Below the pieces are notes generated by a model. The model was not told the DNA's origin. It saw nothing but the letters and a program-made list of their open reading frames with translations, and made no database searches. Shown piece after piece: positions 31,498 to 41,155 of a DNA stretch of 64,000 bases (the first letter of the stretch is position 1; each line of letters opens with the position of its first letter). This DNA comes from Lunularia cruciata. Taxonomy: Eukaryota; Streptophyta; Marchantiopsida; Lunulariales; Lunulariaceae. A program made the translations under genes and the position numbers. The stretch spans positions 36,275,001 through 36,339,000 of the forward strand of contig OX419755.1 of assembly GCA_948567375.1 (NCBI GenBank), read 5' to 3'.

Positions 31498-31942
31498 AGT
31501 TTAGTTAATCTCTAGTTTAGAGATTTCTTTTGTTTTTAAGATTTTGTTAGAATCTTTTAGAAGCATTGTTAAATATCTTCTACTTAGGTAAAGAGAGGCG
31601 CAACCTTGATTAGGGTTAAGCAAAGCAACCCTCTAGAGTTTGTTAAAGTGTATATAAGAATGTTTTTTGCTCCAGTTTCAATTAGTTATTAACAAGGGTG
31701 ATTCCCAACACCTCTTCCTTGCATTTCGTGAAGTCTTGAGTTTCCTAACATCATCTCAGGATTGTCTTTTGATATCTCAATATTAGAGGCTACTAGTGTT
31801 GCGTGAGAGAACCTACTTGATGCTTGTGAGCTGTGATACAAAGAGAGAGGTCTAGTATTGCAGTAGTGATGTCTGATATATCAGAGATAAGAGGGAGTGA
31901 TAGACCTTCCACTTCAAAGAGTAGGAAGCATGGTTCTTATCA
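31498..31942 (+). mobile_element. LTR fragment (D-prime type) at the end of element E
   Basis: About 445 bp related to the 29072-29513 and 36858-37309 LTRs. It lacks the first four or so bases (TGTT) and has no matching flanking duplication (CGGAA on the left, TATTG on the right). The left edge therefore looks like a deletion junction that also removed the 3' end of E. Its in-LTR Gag start at about 31869 is open and reads on past the LTR end for some 40 codons. Confidence 0.85.
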
Positions 31943-34890
31943 TATTGAATATCACTATTTGAGATTTTTTCTACCATATGAATTTTCATCAAAGGCTTAT
32001 GGACACGTGACCTCTGCTTATGGACACATGGCCCACCTGGTCCTTCACTTAACATGAGGTTGCACTTCCCCCCATGGTTTGCCCTATTGCGAGATGCACT
32101 AATTTCTTTTCAGTGCTCTTACTTGCTTCTCTGTTTGCCAGGCTTTCTCCTGCTTGGGTTCGCTTGGGTTTCTCCCGCTGTCCTTTCTTGTGTAGCATTG
32201 AAGTTTTTTTCTTCCCGCTCTTGGTTCGCTTGGGTTTCTCACGCTAGTCCTTTCTTGTGTAGCATTGAAGTTTTTTGCTCCCCGCTCAGCCCTTCCCGTG
32301 CAGCGCTGAGTTTTCTTGCGATGAGGTTTCTTGCACTGATGCTTCTTGTTTCTCACTACTTCTGAGCGGCACTTTAGGGGAGCAACCGAGTTTACCTTGG
32401 CACTCATGAGTTTTCGAGCAGAAACTCAGAACGAGGGATACTGGCAATTGTTCAGCTACTTCAGCACTGCGTGAGACACTGATGAAGTTGCAGGTGCTTT
32501 CGTGGAGATTTACTATCCAGGCCGCCTTCTGCTTCTCTTAGCTGTTTAGGGTCTCAGGACTCCAGCATCCATAGCGTTGGTTGTGATATTATTCATATCC
32601 TGTCCTCTTAAGCTTCGCATTCGTCATCTTTTATTCAAATGATGACGTTCCCCTTTTACGCTTCGACCCATTTCTGTAGCCATATCATCTGAGACCTCTT
32701 GTTTTGTTCCACTCCTACATTCCCCAACTAATTCCCTCCATAGTACTTCCCCTTCCTTCACTCTCTGATTGCTTCCTGCTTCACCCTCTCATGCCTAAAG
32801 TGTTCCTACCTGCCTCCAGCCCACGTTTTTTCTAGTTTTTCATGCCTGGCTTACTGGCGGGCTTACTGGCGGGCTTACATCGATGTTCACGCACTGCTAA
32901 CTGCTGGCCTCTTACATCATGGTTTCCTATTCTTTGCTATCGTCTGCATAGATGCTCTCGATTTAATGTTCTTTACTAGTCTATTGGCCATAAGTTATTT
33001 TCAATTTGTTCCAATGATGCTTTTGCTGCAGGGTACATTGATGCATGCCACCTTAGTGCTTTAACACTACTCTCGCATTGTGATTCATGTACATATTGCT
33101 TATCGAACGGTTGTACTTCATGAGTTCTGGATAACCTGTTCCCAGAACAGCTTTTGTTGTCGTATACCAATATATGTATATACCTTGGCACTCATGAGTT
33201 TTCGAGCAGAAACTTGGTATGAGGGGTATTGATAATTGCTCAGCTACTTCGGCACTGCGTGAGACACTGATGAAGTCGCAGGTGTTTTTGTGGAGGTTTA
33301 CTATGGTCGCCTTGTGCTTCCCTTAGCTGTTTAGTGTCTCAGGACTCCAGCTTCCATAGCGCTGGTTGTGATATACTTTCTATCCGGTCCTTTTACGCTT
33401 CGCTCCTTTTATCTGCAGCCACATCTTCCGAGACTTCTTGCTTGGTTCCACTCCTCCATTCCCCACCTAATTCCCTCCCTAGAATGTTCCCTTTGCTCTT
33501 TGCCTGCTTCCTGCTTCGCCCTCTTGTGTCTACGGTGTTCCTACCCAACTCGAAACCACGTTCTTCATCTTTATTCATGCACTGCTTACCGGCGGGTTCT
33601 TCATCTTTGTTCACGCACTGGTTACTAGCAGGTTCTTCTACACTGCCTACCACTATTTGCCATGTGGACTTTGATCATTTGCTTATGGACACGGGGCCTC
33701 TGCTTATGGACATGTGGACCCACCTAGTCCTTCACTTCATACAAGGCTGATTTTGCCTCCATGCTTTGCCCTTTCGCGAGATGCCCTCACCTTTCTCAGT
33801 GCTTTTATTTGCTTCTCTGTTCGCCTTTGTTTCTCCTTTTTGAGTTGCCTAGTCTCTTCCCGTGTAGCGCTGATGTTTTTTGCTCCCCACTCGTCCCTTC
33901 CGGTGCAGCGCTGCTGTTTCTTGTTCCCCCCTCATATCACTCATGCACCTTTGCATGTTTGTGATTTCAGGGATCGAACAGGTATGTCTCATCTTCTTCC
34001 CTCCTCTTACTCATGTGGATTCTTTTCTTTCTTGACTGATACTCATTATACGGCTGAGACTGTTGTGCTTATGTCTGTACCTACACTTCTGCTTGCTCTT
34101 TATTTCCACATTTCCATTTTGGTTCTTCTGTTCTTTCAGACGTTCCCACTACCTATGAGCAGCACTTTAGGGGAGCAACCGAGTTTTCTTTGGCACTCAT
34201 GAGTTTTTGAGCAGAAACTCGGTACGAGGGGTACTGACAATTGCTCAGCTACTTCGGCGCTGATGAAGTCGCAGGTGTTTTCGTGGAGGTTTACTATGGC
34301 CGCCTTCTGCTTCCCTTAGCTGTTTAGTGCTCAGTACTCCGACGTCTCAGGAGTCCTGAGACGCAGGAGTGATATTCTTTATATCCTGTCCTCTTACGCT
34401 TCGCTCTCGTTACCCTTTTACACTTCGACCCATTTTTGCAGCCACATCATGGGAGAACTCTTGTTTTGTTCCACTCCTACATTCCCCAACTAATTCCCTC
34501 CCTAGTCTTGTCCCTTCGCTCTTTGACTGCTTCCTGCTCCGCCCTCTCGTGTCTGCAGTGGTCCTACCGACTCCAGCCCACGTCCTTCGTCTTTGTTTAC
34601 GCCCTGCTTACTGGCGGGCTCTTACATCACATTTCCTATTCCTTGCTATCATTTGCATAGATGCCCTCGATTTCATGTTCTTTATTAGTCTGTTGGCCAT
34701 TATTAGTCTGTTGGCCATCGGTTATTCTCAATTTGTTTCAATTATGCTTTTGCTGCAGGTTACATTCAATGCATTCTACCTTAGGGATTTCACACTATTC
34801 TAGCATTGTGATTCATGTACATATTGCTTATCGATCATTTGCACTTCATGAGTTCTGGATAACTGTTCTTGTATACCAATATATATATTT
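31943..34890. repeat. Repeat R, tandem-like array
   Basis: Successive copies of the R blocks are seen. GACACATGGCCCACCTGGTCC is near 32022, with a second version near 33705. GCGGCACTTTAGGGGAGCA-type blocks are near 32366, 33180 (partial) and 34157. TTCGACCCATTTCTG-type blocks are near 32660 and 34427. GAGTTCTGG blocks are near 33120 and 34850. The 11-base core between TTTCAG and GTATGT recurs at 33971-33981. Open frames here are short and not conserved between copies, so no gene is called. It ends close to the first visible desaturase exon. Confidence 0.7.
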
Positions 34891-35306
34891 ACACCAAGTA
34901 GAATATCTTTTTCCTTTGATGTAATAATTCCAAGAAATATCCCGTGATAAGTCACAGTAGCCCATATCATAGTAGCAAACAGTAATTAGTGACAAATTTA
35001 AAGTTCAGTAATACTTCTCTTTGTAATTCAGCGTGACCCATCAATCAGATAAGTAGACTCCAAGTCCATCTTTACTAAGTTGTAACCTCCTAAGCTCTCA
35101 AAGATCCGAAAAGGCACACATTTGGTGTCATATGTTTTATAAATTCGTCCCTGCAACGACTAGACTAGATTTGTTCCATGTGCCAAACTTCACAGCTACT
35201 CGTCGGTTATTCATTCAACGTGACCTACCATTCTGTCCGTCACCAAATGCTCTAAGTCACGCAAAATTAGTATCTTTCACGGCTAATTAAGGGTCTGTGA
35301 TTGCAG
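34891..35306. other. Intron or upstream flank of the desaturase gene, no feature
   Basis: No repeat or coding segment was recognised. The stretch ends in a splice acceptor (GTGATTGCAG, 35297-35306) and is therefore probably the 3' part of an intron whose 5' end lies upstream, possibly beyond the retroelement cluster. Confidence 0.5.
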
Positions 35307-38018
35307 GAAAGAAGCAAGCTCCAAAGTTACTACGATCAAAATACAGGTAACATAAGCAGTTCTTCTGAAAAATTTTATGATAGTTCTACTTTCATGACGA
35401 ACTTCTGCCTAGAAAATCCCACAGCCAGGATAGGAATTTTATGTATTAAACGTTTAAGGCTAGTGACTGTCTTGCAGCTGACGGTCTTGAAATATTTCAG
35501 CTTCTCTTTGGGTATGCCGATCTCATGGTTCGGTGGTCTGACGTGGTGAAAGTTTTTCTTTTTTGTCGGATAGTGCCAGCGTCATTGCTTTCCAATGGGC
35601 CTTGAATACCCACTTGGATGCCCTGAGTCACCATAATGTCTTCCTCTCTGAACTATACGAGAAGAGCTGGCAGCGTGCAACGAGTGCAGATTCGTTGCTC
35701 GAGCAACCCAACTTCTATGTGCATGCCCCATCTCGTACCGATCCGACAGTCTGTCCTGAAGGTATGAAATTGCATATTGCCTTGTAACATACCATGATAA
35801 GATCAGATACATCTGAAGGTTGACTTTTTCTGTGAAGTCTCAAGTTTTCTACTTCTGATATTTCAAGTTTGAAGTTCTTCTATGTATCATCACAAGTATG
35901 GTTACGAACAGAATAGGGTTTTCTTCTCTTGATGCATTCTACATGGTTCTACGTACAGGACCGATTTAGCTTTGTAGTTTGTAATCGTATTATTGGCAAC
36001 GTATAACTAAGCATAGTGATCTCCACATTCAGAACATGTGACAGAGAGTGGGCCGATAACATCTTAGGTCTCCGTACATTTAAGGAGCTAACTCCACATG
36101 CATCTGTCCTCTGTGAGTATGGATCCCCCCATCGTACGATGGGTTGGGGGTGGGGGATGGGGATTCTGCTCTCGTTTCACATATATCGTGCATGCACTTG
36201 GCACTCTTGAGCTTTCGAACAGAGACTCGGTTCGAGGAATACTGACGTTCGCTCAGCTACTTCTGCACTACGTCTGGTACTGATGAACGTCGCACATGCT
36301 TTCGGGGAGGCTTTCTATGGCCACCTTCTGCTTCCTCTGGCTGTTTCAGCGTTTCAGGACTCATGCGTCCATAGTGCATGCAGTGACATACTCTATCCAA
36401 TCCCCTAGTAACATTTACTTCACTTTTCATTTGATGTGTCCTGTTCCTGTTTATTCGATGCATGCAACTAGGATGTAGGTGTTGTTATTTCATTGCTTCC
36501 AGTTTACAATTACTAATGCTTTAATTCGACCAGATGTTCGTTATCTTGTTTACATTACATATCGTTCATAGCATTTGCATTCGATGAATTCTGGATCTGT
36601 GCTCATTTCTCTATATCCAGTCCCCTAATACTTTCCCCGTTCAAGGGAAAGTAAAGCAGAGTGGAAATCGTTCAAAGAAGATTTCCACTTTACTTTTTCA
36701 TACCCGAAATCCTGGTTTGGTTTCAATCAATTTGTTCTCAATTCCTTTAGTTTGTTTTCAATTGTTTCACATCCGCTTATTTCGAGATTTCTTGATATGA
36801 GATGACTCTTCGTTTCCTCAATACACAGTGCTTCACATATTCTCTACATGTAGTATATGTTAGTTTAGTTAATCTCTAGTTTAGAGACTTCCCTTGACTT
36901 GAAGGTTTTGTTAGAATCCTCTAGAAGCCCTGCCAAATGTCCTCTGCTTAGGGTAAAGAGTGGGCGCAGCCCTAATTAGGGTTAAGCTAAGCAACCCCCT
37001 ATGGTTTGCTGAAGTGTATATAAGAGTGCTTTCTATTCCTGTTTCAGTTAGTTTTTCAACAAGAGTGATTCCCAACACTTCTTCCTTGCATTTCGTGAAG
37101 TCCTAAGTTGCCTAACATCATCTCAAGATTGTCTTTTGATATCTCAGTATTAGAGGTTACTAGTGCTGCGTGAGAGAACCTACTTGATGCTTGTGAGCTG
37201 TGATACAAAGAGAGAGGTCTAGTATTGCAGTAGTGATGTCTGATACATGAGAGATAAGAGGGAGTGATAGACCTTCCACTTCAAAGAGTAGGAAGCTTGG
37301 TTCTTATCAGTATATATGTTCGTTATTTGACAATACATGCTTTTTATGATTTAAATTTCATCTCCTATTTGCATATTTCTTAGTCAGTTCTGCGTTCATT
37401 TTATTGCCATGTCATTTCCATTGAATGAGTTCTGGATCCCCCATTCTTCGAACGGCCTCTGTCCTCATAACTCCAATATTGTGCATGCAGTCTGAAGCTC
37501 TGACTGTTGTGGCCGTCACTTGGACTCTTAAGCTAGATGCAAATTCTTGTGGCTTCAGTTTCATTTGGATAAAAGCAGGCTGCGTTTCAATTGCAGGGGC
37601 TGATGCTATTACCGTTCTTCTACCTGTTGCGCATCTAGGCGAAGGTTACAATAGAGGGCATGCCGGTGATGACAAAGATATAATAGCTGCTGCCAGGGGT
37701 AAAATACTCCACACTCTATCAAGATCTGGGATAGGAGAAATCTCTTCCAACATACTTTCTGAAGTTGTGTACTCGCCACCTACATGGCAAGACACTTATA
37801 ACCTCCAGCATGGCGCAGCTTTTGGCCTAGCTCACAATCTTCAGCAATTAGCTTATTTTCGCCCCGATGTTGCAGAGCCATCTATAAGAGGGCTCTATTT
37901 TGCTGGGGCTTCCACCAGACCCGGAAACGGGGTACCGCTTGTGCTCATGGGAGCTAAAATTACAGCAAATAGAATATTAGAAGAGAATCAGCATATGCTA
38001 TCTTCAGCAACTCTGTAA
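35307..38018 (+). CDS. CrtI-type phytoene desaturase, 3' exons
   Basis: Three exons with matching phases are visible: 35307-35346 (40 nt), 35574-35761 and 37597-38018, with AG acceptors and GT donors (GTAACA, GTATGA). They join to about 216 C-terminal residues. The first encodes KKQAPKLLRSKY; the second includes SVIAFQWALNTHLDAL, HNVFLSELY and FYVHAPSRTDPTVCPEG; the third includes LLPVAHLGEGYN, SPPTWQDTYNLQHGAAFG, LAYFRPD and the C-terminal FAD-binding motif GASTRPGNGVPLVLMGAK. This combination is that of fungal/bacterial phytoene desaturase, a flavoprotein that introduces several double bases into phytoene to give lycopene-type carotenoids. It is not that of plant PDS or ZDS. The FAD-binding N-terminus (roughly 60% of the family's length) is not in the visible sequence. 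No stop or frameshift breaks these exons. Plant carotenoid isomerase is a more distant relative and fits less well. Confidence 0.83.
36120..36640. repeat. Diverged repeat R copy in the desaturase intron
   Basis: The segment CACTTGGCACTCTTGAGC... to ...GCGTTTCAGGACTCATGCG aligns with the R block seen at 7250-7440 and 32400-32560 (for example CAGCTACTTC, GTACTGATGAA and GGCCACCTTCTGCTTCC), but with many more differences. A second such segment, GAGTTCTGGATCCCC with GAACGGCCTCTGTCCTC, lies at 37427-37465. R sequence is thus part of the intron and older here than in the array upstream. Confidence 0.65.
36648..36696. repeat. Short inverted repeat in the desaturase intron
   Basis: Arms AAAGTAAAG...GTGGAAATC (36648-36669, with a 4-base bulge) and GATTTCCACTTTACTTT (36680-36696) are otherwise perfectly complementary around a 10-base loop. 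It may be a remnant of a small foldback element. Confidence 0.6.
36858..37309 (+). mobile_element. Solo LTR (D-prime type) in the desaturase intron
   Basis: This 452-bp LTR lies in the same orientation as the gene and is flanked by a perfect duplication GTATA (36853-36857, 37310-37314). It has the CCCTAATTAGGG palindrome (36970-36981) and TATATAAG (37017-37024). The in-LTR Gag start is cut by an early stop (ATGTCTGATACATGA near 37235). It could supply an internal promoter about 580 bases before the last exon. Confidence 0.93.
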
Positions 38019-38480
38019 TCCAGGTGATCTGTTCTTAATTGGTGATAAAATCCTGAAATAGTCTTCCTCACGTGACTTCTGTCCCCTTGAGTGCTTTTGC
38101 ATGTGTTCTCTCAGTTACTACTCTAGATATAGAATTGGTGATTACGTATATTTCTTTAACATAACAGGGCGGAATCACGATGTCACGTCGATTACAGTGA
38201 TCTGCACGTTATTCTCTTCGAGCTGGAAGGTAAGTAAAGATAGGGATGGAGTTTCATGTGGAAAGCACATGGTAATATTCCTTCGTCTTGTCACTTTGTT
38301 GTTATCCTGTCGAGCAGTGTGGGCTACCTATTAGCACTCCAATGCTCTACCGCCGCATCCGCTTCAAGCAATAAAACAGGCACACCGTGCTCAGTCCTGG
38401 TCACCACACAAATGTGAAGAATTCTCACTAAGTAAGAACGTAACTTGCTCCTTGTGAGCGATATTTTCAGCCTTATTGGT
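38019..38480 (+). other. Downstream flank of the desaturase gene
   Basis: No repeat was recognised. The last exon ends at TAA 38016-38018. An AATAAA-like ACAATAAAACAGG segment is at about 38370, but the poly(A) site is not certain. Confidence 0.35.
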
Positions 38481-38490
38481 TTACAAACTG

Positions 38491-38730
38491 CTAGACAGCT
38501 AGAAAATGTGTTCCGTCATCCCATATAGTCATTTTTTTGGTGCATATATCTTTAAGCGATGAATAAGGAAATTCCCACAGAAATCTTGCCAAGGAAACCT
38601 CGGACATCTCCGCAAAAGTGATGTCCTTTTTTCCTTCTAAATTAATCAGACGACGTAAGTAAACATCATACATTACTTTGAACCCGAGCGTGTCAATATG
38701 TACTACCAAAAGTTCACTGCAGGGACTCCA
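38491..38730 (-). CDS. Candidate terminal exon of an unknown minus-strand gene
   Basis: The minus strand is open for about 75 codons following a good splice acceptor (CCCTGCAG, 38720 region). It includes HIDTLGFKVMYDVYLRRL and EMSEVSLARFLWEFPYSSL, which has the composition of a folded protein. It ends at a stop at 38491-38493. The family is not recognised. A possible upstream exon on the same strand (residues LQLHDEELRREEKK, about 39220-39280) ends at a GTATGT donor. The gene would converge on the desaturase. The call rests on composition and splice signals only. Confidence 0.3.
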   Translation of the reverse strand, partial: WSPCSELLVVHIDTLGFKVMYDVYLRRLINLEGKKDITFAEMSEVSLARFLWEFPYSSLKDICTKKMTIWDDGTHFLAV

Positions 38731-40779
38731 AAACTGTGTGGACTACAGATAATTTCGTTTACCATCTAGCTTAGGCTTAGCAGCACCCCCACCAACATGA
38801 CAACGGAACTGTTAATAGTGACTATCTTACCCACAGAACACTAGACTGAGGCATCTGAAAACAAAAAACTACTGAAAATAACCTGGTTCATTGAACCATA
38901 TATAAGGAGACCTTTGATTCATTCCCATGATTCTGTTATTCCTGAAGCTTCAAGTGGTTTTGTGAATTCACCAAGATCAATAAGTCATAAAACGAGGTTA
39001 AGAGCACACGTTACAGACATGAGCCAACTTTTGTAGATATGTATCGGAGGAGTTCACCACGATACTCCGAAGGTCATCTACCAAAAGCAGAAACTTCAAG
39101 ATATAGACTTGGCCTGTTCAATCTTATAGTAGTGGAGTAGAACTTGACCCACTAGAAATTTCGAATATTCAGCTGAGATTGATGACTACGAGTAGAGATC
39201 AAACCAAAGCATGGTCGTATGAACATACCGATTCTCTTTTTCTTCTCCTCACGTCGAAGTTCTTCATCATGCAGTTGAAGAGATACAACCATTATGATAG
39301 ACGAGAAGTAAAAAGAGGAGAGGAAGGAATAAAAAAGTATCATGACTTAGACTCACGAGGAAATACTCCCAATAGGCTTTTGCATTGACCCGAGTGATTT
39401 ATAATTCTGTCCTGTTATCCATATGATGGTCATTCCAAATTAAGAAATTTGTTTTCCTACGCGTGACGATGTATGTGGATAAAGAGTCAACTAAGATGAC
39501 TCAACCAAACAAGAAACAGAGCAGCTTCTTCAAATAAGATGAGGTCTCCTAATCCTTAGCAACAACTGTGCATGATATGCACGGTGAGAATAACTGCATA
39601 CCTATGGAAACCATAAGTTTGTTTTCTAGAGTGGTGGCAAAGTAAAGAATAACATAACTGCCCTTGAAGAAGCCTTTGAAGGAAATGATTGAAAATACCA
39701 CATTTAAGTACCTCTTTTCCAAATATTCCCTTGTAGGATGAGAAAAGCATGTCAGAAGAAGACAAGTAGACCGTGGTTGACATCTAACTTAAGTGCCTAT
39801 TCAAGTCAACTGCAAAATTTTGGTGGTTTATTCCTTTGCTCAAATAACACCTTTTTCACCAACACGAGTAAAAACGACTCTCCATCTTACCCACTCAAGC
39901 ACCATCTTATTACCCTAACTCAATACTATCAAGAGCCACATGCCACATGCAAGAGCCTTATTACTTCATTCCATGCTATTCCGGCTGTAAAATCATAGGC
40001 ATGCAACAGAACCTTTTCACAATGGAAGCATGCAAATCCATTACCTATGAACCTTTTCTTATTATAGTATTGCTTTATTCGAAGTTGAGATAGTGGTTTT
40101 GAGCATCTCTAGACGAAATCTGCAAAGGCCTGATTCGAAATTTCCTTCTGGAACTTCTTTCTTATCGGAGTTTTGCAGATGAAATTCGAACTTTTACAAA
40201 TGAAACTCAAATTTTATTTGGAGCTTGTTAGTTGATGAGGACGGATTGTTAAATGTGGCCACCCAAACGGAAGAGATAGATGTTTGAGTGATATGATAAC
40301 CTGGAGGGATGAATTATGTTCAGCATCTGAGCCCAACTACAGTACCAGTAGGACTTTAAGTGCCGTATCCCCAAAATAGTGCATGTCTCGGACTCTTCTT
40401 TAGGTCTAAACATCCAAAGGTTGATCCCTACAATTCATCGGGGTAAGCTGAATAAAGCTGAATAGACCACCACCCAACCAGCAACAACTCAGAATTATAT
40501 CACAGTGCCGTACCGGATCTATAAAAGTAGCGGGTGGGAATAAATTTCATCCTTCTCAGCCGACTTCACCCATTGAGTGTTTCACGCTGCATTTGCAATA
40601 GTGCATGTAGGCAAATGACGGCTGCAAATTCATCAATAACCCCATGGCACTATTTTAATATCATATGTTGAAGGGGAGCACTCTGTTTACCCTCAGGACT
40701 CTCACCTAACTTCAGCATGACCACTGTTTCAATTGAACTATCATGTCAATCGGATCTTAACTTGACACCGAGTAGTGTT
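38731..40779. other. Low-copy stretch, no confirmed gene
   Basis: No retroelement domain or repeat from the rest of the window was recognised. Apart from the possible small minus-strand exon near 39220-39280 noted above, open frames are short and look random. Base composition is near the window average. Confidence 0.4.
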
Positions 40780-41155
40780 TTGTTTGGTTGGTTAGTTGGT
40801 GGTTGAAATTAACCATCCTTTCTGGTTAACTTTTCAATGACGGCTTATTTGAACCTGCAGCAACCGCCCACTATTCACAAAGGAATATAATTGACTTGGA
40901 TGAGTCAAAAGAGAATCATATGAGAAGTGTTGTGAAGTTAAAAATGGGTACCCAGGAGCCTTACTTGGTTAGTTGGTGGATGGTTTAAACCCTTACTGGT
41001 TATCTTTCCAATCTATATGGTGGTGGCAAGCTGTAACTGCGTAGCTGCTCTGCTGCACCGCCCCACTATTCACAAGGGAATAAAAAGCCCAATAAAGAAG
41101 TCAAAGGAAGATTAGTATTAAAGTTATTTTGGTGCTAAAAGGGGCAGATAGTAAC
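40780..41155. repeat. Diverged tandem duplication of about 195 bp
   Basis: TTGGTTAGTTGGTGG... through ...CCACTATTCACAAAGGAATA at about 40790-40890 recurs at about 40970-41085 (CTTGGTTAGTTGGTGGATGG, CCCCACTATTCACAAGGGAATA). The ACTATTCACAA anchors are 195 bases apart. Both copies contain GTTAACTTTCCAAT-like sequence. It is not coding. Confidence 0.65.

Noticed and set aside
33334-34202. Open frames of 138-162 codons in the R array
   Set aside because: Leucine/serine/phenylalanine-rich translations come from pyrimidine-rich DNA. The frames are not preserved between R copies and contain no domain.
37425-37596. ATG-initiated extension in front of the last desaturase exon
   Set aside because: The extension is intronic. 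A TTTCAATTGCAG acceptor at 37591-37596 and phase match to the donor at 35762 explain the exon start, and the extension includes a diverged R block.
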